Below, in pieces: positions 38,101 to 45,871 of a stretch of DNA of 64,000 nucleotides. The stretch is from Saccharicrinis sp963666825 (GTDB taxonomy: Bacteria > Bacteroidota > Bacteroidia > Bacteroidales > Marinilabiliaceae): contig OY763044.2 of assembly GCA_963666825.2 (NCBI GenBank), positions 1,612,001 to 1,676,000 on the forward strand, read 5' to 3'. A program made the position numbers and the translations under genes. The notes under the pieces are model-generated. The model ran no database searches, was not told where the DNA came from, and was given only the letters and a program-made list of their open reading frames with translations. Position 1 is the stretch's first letter; the number at the start of each line of letters is the position of its first letter.

Positions 38101-39090
38101 GTAAGTTTTGAAACCGATAGCAGCGATAATTCATACTGCGTATTTCTTGGTTTCGACATTAACCCCAAACGCAAAAATCCTTATGCACCTTCATCGGTGA
38201 AGCTTCGTTTTGCCATTTCCGATAGTCGTAAATACATAGTTCTTCCTGCTTCAGGCGATACCGCTAAAGAAATTGAGCGTGTAATGAGCCGTAGTATGCA
38301 GCTAACAACAGGACAAAAGGAAAGCTTGATTGAGCGTTGGGATGAAGCCATAAAAGACTTCACAGCCGACCGTCAAATCCGCTATATCGTTACAGGAAAT
38401 ATACTACAAGGCTCTGCGGACTTTTCCGGCAAGTTGGTAAGCTTCACTACCAAAGGCAAAGGTGTTCAGAAAGGTATTTTAATGAGTGAGGCATGGTCGC
38501 CTGACAACAACGATAATAAAGCGGACAACTATGTTGTAGCTCCAATTGCCAAACTGCAAAAGCACATTATGAGCCTTCGCAATGGCGCAACCATTGCCAC
38601 CGAAAACAGGATTACAATAGCCAGGCATTATGATGGCACTTTTAAGGTCATCATGCCTAAAACCAAAACACATATCCCCATTTACACCGATAAAGAAGTA
38701 GTAAAACTCCTGGTTAATAATCGGGATGGTTTTGAAATGGTTTCGGGCAATATGAGAGCTTCGGTTGAAGAAAGTAAGATGCCTAAACTTCTTAATCTGC
38801 TTGGTGAGCGATTTAGCCTTTCGGTTAAAATCCCTCGCCATTATTACGATGAATATTTGGATAAAGGAACGAAACGTAGCAATTCAACCGACAGTATTAC
38901 ACAACAGGCAATGCAGATGTTTGAACAGGACAAAAAGGAATTTCCGAAACGACTGGCCAAACAAAAGCAATCCGCACCTAATGGTAAAAAGTTAAGCATA
39001 GACACAAGCAAGCAATTGAAGCTTGTGAAGCTCCGTGCAAAGGCAATCCTGATTAAACAGAAACAGCTTAGGGCAGTTGCCGGATTATAA
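35173..39090 (+). CDS. Strawberry-notch-type SF2 helicase
   Basis: This 1305-aa protein has Walker A GDQTGIGKGRT (149-159), DEAH at 277-280 (IIIMDEAHNASG), motif III-like LSATFAKRP, then INQSGSTGASAH and the motif VI arginines in EIQKRGRINRTGQ (about 667). This order, with the Q-T-G-x-G-K-G-R P-loop, is the strawberry notch/DarB family. A C-terminal region of about 350 residues is likely a DNA-binding extension and ends in a short motif, LRAKAILIKQKQ, that also ends the methyltransferase, a possible common docking or export tail. It overlaps the methyltransferase gene by 23 nt. Probable function: genome protection or DNA processing with that enzyme. Confidence 0.8.
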   Translation: MKQTISFSKNSITIKFGSVPPKHISARLIELGFKTTTNKSFVRTKKLAQNEHEYLQGMFGHKGLGMAYIPTAEKGFILDTTVPDSMGHEMHIAIRKVKKSIGMPLFDYVAEKLDYNNDELVKSLSCEQIDAVSLAIYNIEKRGQGIIVGDQTGIGKGRTAAALIRYGVKSGLQPVFLSEKPNLFTDLYRDLSDIGSSALVPFIVNTKESKTNVKDKSGEVIYTAPEKPTQERIIKSKQVPNNYNFVCATYSQFNQPKKPAKQTFLNAASSGNIIIMDEAHNASGNSNTGEFMQDVLRQTKGVCFLSATFAKRPDNMPIYAQKTSMSDANMSKEDLVEAITKGGVALQEVLAAQLVSEGQMIRRERSFEGVEVNYIELKEKAKEQAETADKITSIIRDIIGFQEKYINKQVDELDKIAAAESKEVETRKGTEKAGVDNIPYFSKVFNVINQLLFSLNASDVADHAINRLKEGKKPIIAFASTMGSFLEGMAKPDDVINGDFSTVLEKGLDSVLRYTEKDIDGESQGKQFNIADLSEDAQLAYHDIIRRIEQASTGITISPLDLIIQKIKEAGYSVGEVTGRKLCVQYNSTKAKNTTALVMSRKKENTADLFRQFNDNEIDCLLINQSGSTGASAHAIVTDKVPAEKVKQRVMVILQPELNINTEIQKRGRINRTGQIMKPIYDYIISSIPAQKRFMMMLKKKLKSLDANTTSNQKSSKSQLESDDFLNKYGDKVVRQYMLENEELNKALDNPLKFEGKESDETPSEGDASKVTGRVAVLSVKEQEKFYQEVIERYNDYIEYLKQADEYDLEVEVLNLKAESLEKRVVIAGKGGRSVFGNDTFLEKCECNVLKKPYGKPELEKLIQKQLSNKHPDSISEEIVLAHEKFVQNKLSDDLKALEEKYKELFNGITDEKGYQKIPVYDKAAQRDYVAERTEEIQEGKQAEITKTKTQSENRKRYLNNFFKFFKVGHGYFYPAVSFETDSSDNSYCVFLGFDINPKRKNPYAPSSVKLRFAISDSRKYIVLPASGDTAKEIERVMSRSMQLTTGQKESLIERWDEAIKDFTADRQIRYIVTGNILQGSADFSGKLVSFTTKGKGVQKGILMSEAWSPDNNDNKADNYVVAPIAKLQKHIMSLRNGATIATENRITIARHYDGTFKVIMPKTKTHIPIYTDKEVVKLLVNNRDGFEMVSGNMRASVEESKMPKLLNLLGERFSLSVKIPRHYYDEYLDKGTKRSNSTDSITQQAMQMFEQDKKEFPKRLAKQKQSAPNGKKLSIDTSKQLKLVKLRAKAILIKQKQLRAVAGL

Positions 39091-39120
39091 CTCTATTCGA
39101 TAACAATAAAACTTAATACG

Positions 39121-39987
39121 ATGAAACTTACAGTTAAAAACTACAAGGAAACCACTAAAAATATTGACTTCAAAAAGTTGCCGGAAGCAGCTCAGGAGGC
39201 ACATAAAGAGTTTGATTCATTTGCCGATTTCTACAATGAGGATAACGACATAAAAGAGATGCTTGATAATCATTTCAAAATCGTTGAACCTTACCTCAAG
39301 GATTCAAAAAAGAAAAGCCCTGCACCTAAGAAAGTAACAGCGAAAAAGAAGACTACCTCGTCACAAAAATCGACAAATAATGTGACAAAGAAAGCTTCAC
39401 CCAAACGTACACCCACAAAGAAAACGGCAGCACCCAAAAAAGCACAACGAAAACCTATCGAGGTTGATTTGATGCCGTTGGAGATTAAGGTAATCAGGCG
39501 TTATCTGAACTTCCACAATAAGAAGGTAACAGAACGTCAGGTATCGCTTTTGTATAAGGTGATTCAAAAGGCAGCTACAGAAAAGACCATTCGTAAAACA
39601 AGCAAGTACGCCTCTGAAATAAAAAGTATCAGCAATGACCTTATCAAAACTTATAAGGATATGAATGGTACTTGCAAGTTTGAAGTTCCGGATTCGTTAT
39701 ACACGAAGCTGAAAAAGATTGTGGATGACTACGGTGTTACTCCGGCAGTTGCATTGATTAAAAGGTTTATCAACCTGTATGGCAATATCACAAAGGCAAA
39801 AGCCCAACACTTACTTACCACAGTTACCAACTCATTGAAAAATGGTAAGGTTGATAAATCCGACAGGGAATTTGAACAGGTTAAAAACGTACAAAAGCAT
39901 TTGCATGATTATCTGGAGAGCGACAAGCTACTTGTTACCAATGTTCAGTTAAAGGGCTTACAAGGCATTGCCGGATTGGGAAAGTAA
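39121..39987 (+). CDS. Lysine-rich protein, 288 aa, probably DNA-associated
   Basis: A conserved N-terminal domain (1-60, SFADFYNEDNDIKEML) is followed by a lysine/alanine/proline-rich disordered linker (about 62-105) resembling histone-H1-like tails, and a helical C-terminal domain (about 110-288) with RFINLYGNITKAKA. Its homologue at 57299 is 309 aa, the difference falling mainly in the linker. No enzyme motif. It lies between helicase and ATPase genes in both elements, which suggests a DNA-binding partner in genome packaging or condensation. Confidence 0.5.
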   Translation: MKLTVKNYKETTKNIDFKKLPEAAQEAHKEFDSFADFYNEDNDIKEMLDNHFKIVEPYLKDSKKKSPAPKKVTAKKKTTSSQKSTNNVTKKASPKRTPTKKTAAPKKAQRKPIEVDLMPLEIKVIRRYLNFHNKKVTERQVSLLYKVIQKAATEKTIRKTSKYASEIKSISNDLIKTYKDMNGTCKFEVPDSLYTKLKKIVDDYGVTPAVALIKRFINLYGNITKAKAQHLLTTVTNSLKNGKVDKSDREFEQVKNVQKHLHDYLESDKLLVTNVQLKGLQGIAGLGK

Positions 39988-40001
39988 ACGCCACTACTTC
40001 A

Positions 40002-40634
40002 ATGCCCAAAAGTAGTGGCTCACAAAACAGGGCATTCAATCCCGACACCACGAGAACCGCAGTCATTGCATCCGACCAAGTTGTTTTGGCAAACGACCTT
40101 GCCAAAATGAATTTTAAGACCATCTCAATCAGGGGAAAGTTCGGTAGGCTATTAGGCAAGCTGTATATCCCATTCTATATAATGATATACGGTTCTCGCT
40201 TTCATGGCAAAAGTACCGTAGCCCTGATGTTTGCCGATGAATTGGTAAAACAGCACGGCTATAAAGTCCTGTATGTAGCCAATGAAGAAGGTGCAAAAGG
40301 AACAATGCAGGAGAAAGTGGTAAGGCTTGGAATTAACAGCCCAATTGGAATCATCGAGGATTACAATCCGAAGCTATTTAGAGATTACGATGTAGTATTT
40401 ATTGACAGTACCCAGACAACGGATATTTCACACGAGGAATTTAAAGAGCTGAAGAAACAGTTCCCGAACACCTCATTTGTAATCATCAATCAGGCAAACC
40501 GAGATGGAAGCTCCAAAGGTGGAACGAAGTGGGAGCATATAGTGGATGCCATTATGCACATTGAAAATCAAAGTGCAACGATGGAGAAAAACCGCTTTCC
40601 GGAGGGCAGCACAGAAACCATAAAAATCTTTTAG
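40002..40634 (+). CDS. P-loop ATPase, RecA-like
   Basis: This 210-aa protein has a Walker A motif GSRFHGKST at 64-72 (G-x4-G-K-S-T), Walker B VVFIDST near 131-137, and a QANRDGSSKGGTKWEH loop near 163-178 like sensor regions of RecA/RAD55 folds. It is too small and lacks the nuclease of a large terminase. Candidate roles are a genome-packaging ATPase of a tailless virus or a RecA-like recombinase; the sequence does not decide. It is followed 1 nt later by the coiled-coil membrane protein. In element 2 the position of this ATG is ACG. Confidence 0.6.
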   Translation: MPKSSGSQNRAFNPDTTRTAVIASDQVVLANDLAKMNFKTISIRGKFGRLLGKLYIPFYIMIYGSRFHGKSTVALMFADELVKQHGYKVLYVANEEGAKGTMQEKVVRLGINSPIGIIEDYNPKLFRDYDVVFIDSTQTTDISHEEFKELKKQFPNTSFVIINQANRDGSSKGGTKWEHIVDAIMHIENQSATMEKNRFPEGSTETIKIF

Positions 40635-40635
40635 C

Positions 40636-40968
40636 ATGGAAGAAATGACAATTAAATTCTATTGGCTTGTTATCGGTGCTTTCAGTTCGCTTATCGTTGG
40701 TGTGGTTTCCTTCATCATCCGCAATGCCATTTCAAAGAATGCCACAAAGGAAACGGTAGATGCCAAAACCGATTTATTGGAAAAAGATATTCAGCACTTG
40801 ACTAAAGAGCTTGCTTCATGCGAAAACAAGTTTACGGTGCTGCATAAACGAATATCAGATTTAAGGGACAGCTCCAAGGAAATATATGTGAGCAAGGAAC
40901 TATTCCATCAAACCATTAAGCAGCTCAATGAGAAGCTCGATACCATTTTAAAATTTGTAGAACGATGA
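40636..40968 (+). CDS. Membrane protein with coiled coil, lysis-associated
   Basis: The N-terminal segment 5-27 (IKFYWLVIGAFSSLIVGVVSFII) is a membrane anchor, and residues about 40-108 form a coiled coil. The final 4 nt overlap the holin-like gene. Size, topology and place directly before the holin and muramidase suggest a spanin-like or holin-accessory protein, though no cysteine lipobox is present. A 110-aa homologue lies at 56330. Confidence 0.55.
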   Translation: MEEMTIKFYWLVIGAFSSLIVGVVSFIIRNAISKNATKETVDAKTDLLEKDIQHLTKELASCENKFTVLHKRISDLRDSSKEIYVSKELFHQTIKQLNEKLDTILKFVER

Positions 40969-41378
40969 GTAAGTTATTTGGAAAGGTAATCAATGCCGGA
41001 GCTGCGGAAACCTTAAAAGAAGGCACAAAGCTGATTGATGAAATATTTACTACTCAGGAAGAAAAGCTCCAGGGGAAAATGGAACTTTTTAAGATGGCAG
41101 TTGCAGACAGGAGTTCGGCCAGGGAGATGTATCAGAAAGACAGTTGGCTTCAAAAAGCCTTTGCAATCTTCTTTTTGCTTGCTTGGTGCGCATTGACTTT
41201 CGTAATGCTGAACTACTTCATTTTCGATACCATTCAGCTTGATGATTGGCAAATAGCCTTTGTAAGCAGTATCAACGGTGGAATATCCACCAAACTAAGC
41301 ACCATTATTGACTTTCTTTTCGGTGGTGCAATATCCGGAGTAAACGATGTCAAATTTAAAAACAGACGTAATAAATGA
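40965..41378 (+). CDS. Holin-like protein (three-helix type)
   Basis: A helical amphipathic N-terminal half (TLKEGTKLIDEIFTTQEEKL) precedes two clear hydrophobic segments at about 64-86 (AIFFLLAWCALTFVMLNYF) and 94-122, the latter ending FLFGGAISGV. This is the pattern of the GTA/3TM holin family. Overlaps of 4 nt on both sides couple it to the coiled-coil membrane protein and the muramidase. It likely makes the membrane lesion that lets the muramidase act. Confidence 0.7.
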   Translation: MSKLFGKVINAGAAETLKEGTKLIDEIFTTQEEKLQGKMELFKMAVADRSSAREMYQKDSWLQKAFAIFFLLAWCALTFVMLNYFIFDTIQLDDWQIAFVSSINGGISTKLSTIIDFLFGGAISGVNDVKFKNRRNK

Positions 41379-41935
41379 AAACATTCGATGAGTTGTTTGA
41401 TGGCGTAATCAAACATGAAGGCTATTATGCCAACGTAGATGGCGACCGAGGTGGGGAAACCTACATGGGTGTTGCCCGGAATTTACATCCCGATTGGGAA
41501 GGCTGGCAATACATTGATGCCTACAAAGAAACCTACGGTGAAATACCTTGGAACTTTAAGATTGATGTTCCTCAATTGACACAGCTTGTTAAGGATTTTT
41601 ACAAGCAGACCTTTTACAGAAGGTTTAAAATTGATGAAATATCCAATGGTTCAATACAGAAAATCATTTTTGACTGGTGTGTTAATAGTGGAGTATGGGG
41701 AGCCAGGGGCGTTCAACGAGTATTAAACCAATTCTTTGATGGAGATTTAAAGATGGATGGCATTATCGGTAATCAAACACTATCTGCAATAAACGATTGC
41801 GACCCGAGGACTTTATTTGTTGCCATTCATAGAGCAAGAGTAAGGTATTACCATTCCATTGCAAAAAAAGGTAAGAATCATTTGTTTTTAGAAGGTTGGT
41901 TGAAACGGATTGGAGCGATAAAATTTGAGGATTAG
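41375..41935 (+). CDS. GH108 N-acetylmuramidase (endolysin)
   Basis: This 186-aa protein has the GH108 catalytic domain in its first 110 residues, with the proposed catalytic glutamate E15 in VIKHEGYYANVDGDRGGETYMG. The C-terminal part is a PG_binding_3-type peptidoglycan-binding domain (QRVLNQFFDGDLKMDGIIGNQ). It cleaves the glycan strand of the host wall for release. No signal peptide, so it depends on the holin-like gene that overlaps it by 4 nt. It is the last gene of the core module; the next stretch is AT-rich cargo. Confidence 0.85.
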   Translation: MKTFDELFDGVIKHEGYYANVDGDRGGETYMGVARNLHPDWEGWQYIDAYKETYGEIPWNFKIDVPQLTQLVKDFYKQTFYRRFKIDEISNGSIQKIIFDWCVNSGVWGARGVQRVLNQFFDGDLKMDGIIGNQTLSAINDCDPRTLFVAIHRARVRYYHSIAKKGKNHLFLEGWLKRIGAIKFED

Positions 41936-42031
41936 ATTTTACAAACCTCCCGAAAGTTTATGATATTTTGATATTTGACTAATTATTATGAACTTGTGAG
42001 TAAAATATAATTCTAACAAAAGCTAAAAATC

Positions 42032-42163
42032 ATGGGAATTAAACCTGGTCCAAAACGAACAGCAAAATCAACAGGGAAACCTGATAGACGACAACGAGAT
42101 AATAAGGAAACTCCTGGAAATACGCCATCATTGAAGCCACATAAGCATAAAAAAGGGGATTAA
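42032..42163 (+). CDS. Small basic Pro/Lys-rich protein, 43 aa
   Basis: The open frame MGIKPGPKRTAKSTGKPDRR... encodes a short, very basic, Pro- and Lys-rich protein with no hydrophobic segment. It begins 97 nt after the muramidase stop in the AT-rich cargo zone. Intrinsic disorder and charge suggest nucleic-acid contact. It might be spurious, but the frame has no unusual codons and the coding look is strong for its length. Confidence 0.4.
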   Translation: MGIKPGPKRTAKSTGKPDRRQRDNKETPGNTPSLKPHKHKKGD

Positions 42164-42289
42164 ATCATTTATCCTTGAAGGTTAATAAATCACTTTTTAA
42201 TAAAGTTATGTTTGATAATTAAGGTTATTAAAAAGTAAACTTTTTTTATAGTTTTTCAATAAGAAAGGTTTATTTTGCGACAAAAAGGA

Positions 42290-43129
42290 ATGATGTCAAA
42301 AACCAAAGAGGACATAGGAAGGTCTGACCTTCAAAAGAATATGATGAAAAAAATCATATTTAGGCTTGATTATCAAGGGGTTCTTAATTCATCCGATATC
42401 ATTTCTGTTTTTAATAAGAAGTTCAATGGGTTATTTGGTGTTTTACAGACAACATTTCACAATAAGGTTGATTTCGATATGAACAATATTGAAGAGATGG
42501 CAGAAACACTTTCGATACCAATTAAAGAAATTGAGAAACAAGAAATATATCGGTTTAGTAGTAACAAGTTTGGTACTGATAAGTTAATTCTTGATATTAG
42601 TAAATACTTCACAACTCTTAGCGTTGAATGTGTTGACTATAGAGGAATTGATGATTATCTTAATTTTTTCTCAGAACTGACAGATTTTTTGTTTGATGTA
42701 AATGAGTATATTGTTATAAAAAGAATTGGATTACGAAAAATCGGTGGTCTGATTTTTGACGATGTAAAAGAAATATACACGTGTTTTGAACAAAAGTACT
42801 TTAATTTTGATTTTCAGGATACGGAGTTTAACTCTATAAGGAATAGATATATTGATGTATTACAGCATAATGCTAATAGTCCATTAATTAACTATGTTCG
42901 CTCATTTGAAACTGGAAAATATTATAATGAAGAAACTAAGGAGGAGACTGATGCGTATCAAGTATTATTGGATATAGATAGTTATTTCTCTGAAAATATA
43001 TTACGGAATATTGGTTTTGAAAAAGGAAACATAAAGCAACTACTAGAAGAAACAAACAATGTACACCTTTTCAAATTGTTTAAAATGAGCGTTACTGAGG
43101 AATTTTTAAATAAAAATTGTCATGAGTAA
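42290..43129 (+). CDS. TIGR04255-like protein
   Basis: The protein is 279 aa from ATG 42290 (ATG 42293 is equally possible; a TTG at 42275 precedes both). The pattern DKLILDISKYFTTLSVECVDYRG, then YIVIKRIGLRKIGGLIF, resembles the TIGR04255 family (sporadically distributed, function unknown, often next to defence or mobility genes). The second half is helical. Its stop overlaps a 52-aa gene by 8 nt, and that gene overlaps the MBL-fold gene, so three proteins form one transcription unit. A weak -7-like sequence precedes it. Confidence 0.5.
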   Translation: MMSKTKEDIGRSDLQKNMMKKIIFRLDYQGVLNSSDIISVFNKKFNGLFGVLQTTFHNKVDFDMNNIEEMAETLSIPIKEIEKQEIYRFSSNKFGTDKLILDISKYFTTLSVECVDYRGIDDYLNFFSELTDFLFDVNEYIVIKRIGLRKIGGLIFDDVKEIYTCFEQKYFNFDFQDTEFNSIRNRYIDVLQHNANSPLINYVRSFETGKYYNEETKEETDAYQVLLDIDSYFSENILRNIGFEKGNIKQLLEETNNVHLFKLFKMSVTEEFLNKNCHE

Positions 43130-43280
43130 AGTAGTTATTGATAAAAATTTTGCTTCTAAAGGAGCAAGCAAAACAAGTAAAAGTGGTTTTACTCCGAGAA
43201 TTAAAGAATCCTCATTAACTAAACAAGTTAGAGTTAGTCATTCATTTGCCTCAAAATCTCCGATAACAAGGAAGAAGTGA
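43122..43280 (+). CDS. Small Lys/Ser-rich protein, 52 aa
   Basis: The frame begins MSKVVIDKNFASKGASK and ends PITRKK. It is bridged by overlaps to both neighbours: 8 nt with the TIGR04255-like gene (ATGAGTAA) and 4 nt with the MBL gene (GTGA). Such tight coupling on both sides supports a real gene. The sequence is Ser/Lys-rich and probably disordered, without recognisable family. It may act as a connector or regulator of the two larger proteins. Confidence 0.5.
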   Translation: MSKVVIDKNFASKGASKTSKSGFTPRIKESSLTKQVRVSHSFASKSPITRKK

Positions 43281-44242
43281 AGTATTTTGTAGATAATCTA
43301 AATGACCTAATTTTGGATGTCTATACTATAGGTTATAGTTCCCAAGGTGAAAGTCAAGTAATTATTTTTAAAGAAAAATCAAAATCCAGAGTTATTCTAT
43401 CTTTTGTCATTGATTGTTTTTCTTATCAAGAAAAACATATTACAATGGATATACTTGCTTCATATAATGTTGAAACTCTTGATTATTTTATTTGGACTCA
43501 CACCGATGAAGACCACTCTATTGGTATCACAAATCTAATTGAGTCGTTTTGTAATAAAAAAACGCAATTCATCCTTCCAGAAGGTGTTAGCGGTAACGAA
43601 AGGGACTTCATTAATTATAATCAAGAAATTTCCGATGCATTTTCACTTATTAATTCATTTAACCAAGGACAAAATTATAACGTAAACACAGCAACCGTTG
43701 TCTTAGGAAGTCATCAACAAATATTAAAGAGAATTTATATAGATAAAAACACCTCCAATGAATTAATCTTTGAAGTTTTGGCAATCGCGCCAATATCACC
43801 TATTATTAGAAGGCGTTGGGAACAAGGAGCTGCTAAGAAAAAGAATGATGTATCAATAGCTACAAGGTTTAATGTTGGAGAACTTTCTTTATTATTTAGT
43901 GGTGATATTGAGAATCAATCCATCAATCATATTCCTGATTATTTGTTTGACAACCTATCTTTCATAAAAACTCCGCACCACACATCTCCATCTTCAGATA
44001 AACTAATATATAAATTAGAAGAAACTCTTCAAGAAAAAAAAGTAGCATCAGCGACATCTACAGTTTATACATCTAATAAGTTGCCGAACCAAGAATTAAT
44101 AAAAAAATATTTAAAGCATGTAGACTCCTTTAGTTCTACTGGTTCAGGTGAAAATGGATATGGATATATTAAAACTACTTTTTCAATAATAAGTAAACAA
44201 ATGGAAGAAAGTTTACATGGAGATGCCGTTTTCCATAATTAG
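43277..44242 (+). CDS. Metallo-beta-lactamase-fold hydrolase (ComEC-type)
   Basis: This 321-aa protein, read from GTG 43277, has the metal-binding motif WTHTDEDHSIG near residues 73-83 (H-x-D-x-D-H, the ComEC/Rec2 variant of HxHxDH), LLFSGDIEN near 210 (motif with the bridging Asp) and IKTPHHTSPSS near 232. These three landmarks in order define the MBL fold of ComEC-like nucleases/hydrolases. No membrane segments, so it is a soluble stand-alone version. With the TIGR04255-like and 52-aa genes it forms a three-gene cassette in the cargo slot; a defence role is inferred from position. Confidence 0.7.
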   Translation: MKYFVDNLNDLILDVYTIGYSSQGESQVIIFKEKSKSRVILSFVIDCFSYQEKHITMDILASYNVETLDYFIWTHTDEDHSIGITNLIESFCNKKTQFILPEGVSGNERDFINYNQEISDAFSLINSFNQGQNYNVNTATVVLGSHQQILKRIYIDKNTSNELIFEVLAIAPISPIIRRRWEQGAAKKKNDVSIATRFNVGELSLLFSGDIENQSINHIPDYLFDNLSFIKTPHHTSPSSDKLIYKLEETLQEKKVASATSTVYTSNKLPNQELIKKYLKHVDSFSSTGSGENGYGYIKTTFSIISKQMEESLHGDAVFHN

Positions 44243-44294
44243 TGATGCTATTTTAAAAAAATCATCAATATTTTTTTTGCCATTGTTTTATTGT

Positions 44295-44314
44295 TTTACC
44301 ATACGTATGGTAAA
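44295..44314. promoter_or_regulatory. Perfect 20-bp palindrome between convergent genes
   Basis: TTTACCATAC followed by its exact complement GTATGGTAAA. No spacer and no T run on either side, so it is not a typical terminator. Possible operator, recombinase-binding site or replication-related site. Confidence 0.5.
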
Positions 44315-44319
44315 GGTAA

Positions 44320-44421
44320 TTAGATTACATCTTCAACTATGATAATATCCTGAATAGAATTTGATTCAATTTCATACCACGCTTCAACAAAGAAATCACC
44401 GAAATCGTATAAGCAGAGAGG
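44320..44421 (-). pseudogene. Remnant coding segment, about 33 aa, no start
   Basis: Read on the - strand, the segment gives LYDFGDFFVEAWYEIE and SIQDIIIVEDVI before a stop at 44320. The amino acid pattern looks coding (aromatic/acidic, sharp secondary-structure alternation), but a stop codon lies just upstream and there is no start. It may be the 3' end of a gene truncated by cargo exchange between the MBL gene and the integrase. Confidence 0.3.
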
Positions 44422-44432
44422 TTTAATTTATT

Positions 44433-45671
44433 TTAGAAAGCAGTTAAATGTTTAGCAACTTCTTTCTTTGTTTCGTCCTCAAAACTATCAAGGTAAAGTT
44501 CTGTAGTTCTAAGATTGTTATGCCCCAAGCTTTCTCCAATATATTCCGTAGAAACACCTGAACGTTTTAGTACAGTCGAAAAACTATGCCTTGCGGTGTA
44601 GGTAGTAACTGTTTTTTCAATACCAACCTCTGATGCGATTTTTTTCATGTGGTCATTTGTTCTTTTGATTAACCTGTCTAAGCAACGCCTTATCTGTTTT
44701 TCGGTCATGTCTTCAGTAATGAAACGAAATATATAGTTCTCTGGAGAACGGTTTTTATTTCCCCACTTGTCAATTAATCTTCTCAAATCATCAGTATAAG
44801 CAACACTTATTGGTTTAGATGATTTTGTAGTCTTTCTTGTCTTTCTACGAATAAAGGTTATGAATTCACCATCAATGTTCTTATACTTTAATCTTATAAT
44901 ATCGTTCATATTTGCCCCATTTAAAAGGTAACTAAACAGCCATAAATCTTTAGCTTCGTCACGATATGAAAACTCCTTACATTCATAGTTATATATCTTT
45001 TCAATTTCATTCATTTTTAAAGCTCTTTTCACGTTTTGACTTGATGGAAGTTTGTAACCACCTTCACCAAAAGGGTAGAAATCTTTTGATGTTGCACCTT
45101 CACGCTGAGCAATCTTGAATATTGTCCTGGTCGAAGCCATATAAGTATTGATTGATGACATTGAAAGATTTTGAGTCACCATCCATTGCTCATATTTCTC
45201 TAGTTCATTTACTGTTAGTTCTCTAAAGTCGATTTGATTACTACCAAAATACTTTTTCAGGGTTCTCATTGCGGTAGTGAATTGCGCCCAACTACACCAT
45301 TGGTCATTATCTCCAAATTCTTTAATACGCCTTTCAAAATAGAATAGAATATTTGTAAGGTCACCTCCAGCAATACCAAATTTTGTTTTAAACTGCCTGA
45401 ACGAAAAAGTTTCCATTGAGGCAATAATCTTATTAGCTTTATCTTCAATTAATGAAAACTCTAGCTTGATGTCCTTAAATACACCTCTTGGTTTTGGAGC
45501 GAGAACTTTATTGAATTCCTCTGGCGTAAATTCATAAACACGCTCTTTATTATCAATGCTGTAATACATTTGTTTACGGTTATATGTAACCCTGAGTTTA
45601 GCAGGATGCTTACCATTCTTCTTGGTTTGGCTTTTATATAAAACTATCGACGTACTAACTTTTGCTCCCAT
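44433..45671 (-). CDS. Tyrosine recombinase/integrase of element 1
   Basis: This 412-aa protein, read from ATG 45671 (a TTG at 45707 is an in-frame alternative), has an N-terminal arm-binding part, a SAM-like core-binding domain (about 90-190) and a C-terminal catalytic domain. Box II is YTARHSFS (H-x-x-R core), followed by SLGHNN and the tyrosine in TTELYLDSF. The box I region LLNGANMNDI lacks the usual arginine, as in many Bacteroidetes conjugative-transposon integrases such as IntDOT. Its 5' end lies about 200 nt from an attC-like site, and the gene reads inward, so the element's end is likely just outside it. Confidence 0.85.
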   Translation of the reverse strand: MGAKVSTSIVLYKSQTKKNGKHPAKLRVTYNRKQMYYSIDNKERVYEFTPEEFNKVLAPKPRGVFKDIKLEFSLIEDKANKIIASMETFSFRQFKTKFGIAGGDLTNILFYFERRIKEFGDNDQWCSWAQFTTAMRTLKKYFGSNQIDFRELTVNELEKYEQWMVTQNLSMSSINTYMASTRTIFKIAQREGATSKDFYPFGEGGYKLPSSQNVKRALKMNEIEKIYNYECKEFSYRDEAKDLWLFSYLLNGANMNDIIRLKYKNIDGEFITFIRRKTRKTTKSSKPISVAYTDDLRRLIDKWGNKNRSPENYIFRFITEDMTEKQIRRCLDRLIKRTNDHMKKIASEVGIEKTVTTYTARHSFSTVLKRSGVSTEYIGESLGHNNLRTTELYLDSFEDETKKEVAKHLTAF

Positions 45672-45871
45672 ACAAACTGTTTTTCGTTTTTTTACTATAT
45701 TGTACAACCCTTTATTTACTGGATATTTTGTATGTTTCGCTTCATATACTTTCTAACATACAAATACATGTCAAATATATGAATTTTGGGTAATATAACG
45801 AAATTGAAAACATGCTAACAAGCAGTATATGAACCATTAAGCAATATTAAGAAATAAAAAGTAAGTAGTGT

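Larger units (their letters stand above)
33550..41935 (+). repeat. Core module, copy 1 (inverted relative to 55342-63807)
   Basis: Eight consecutive genes (166-aa membrane protein, methyltransferase, helicase, basic protein, ATPase, coiled-coil membrane protein, holin-like, GH108) have homologues in the same order in the other copy, on the opposite strand. Several are equal in length (166/166, 1305/1305, 110/110) and the spacing is nearly the same. Coding identity is high but not complete, so the copies are diverged relatives, not a recent duplication. Confidence 0.9.
22811..45871 (+). mobile_element. Virus-like integrated element 1
   Basis: This holds a co-directional block of virion, DNA-processing and lysis genes (22914-41935), a cargo segment (42032-44242) and a tyrosine integrase (44433-45671, - strand) close to an attC-like site. 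The core from 33550 to 41935 has a gene-for-gene homologue in inverse orientation at 55342-63807, so the element is a recurrent unit. The left edge is not defined by a repeat I can see. I place it after the terminator at 22810 because gene content and composition change there, but the defence island may also belong to it. No portal, terminase, tail or conjugation genes are recognisable. Confidence 0.55.

Noticed and set aside
22899..45871. Conjugative element (ICE) interpretation
   Set aside because: No relaxase, coupling protein, VirB4-like ATPase or Tra gene is visible, whereas lysis and fibre genes are. It cannot be excluded beyond the window for element 2.
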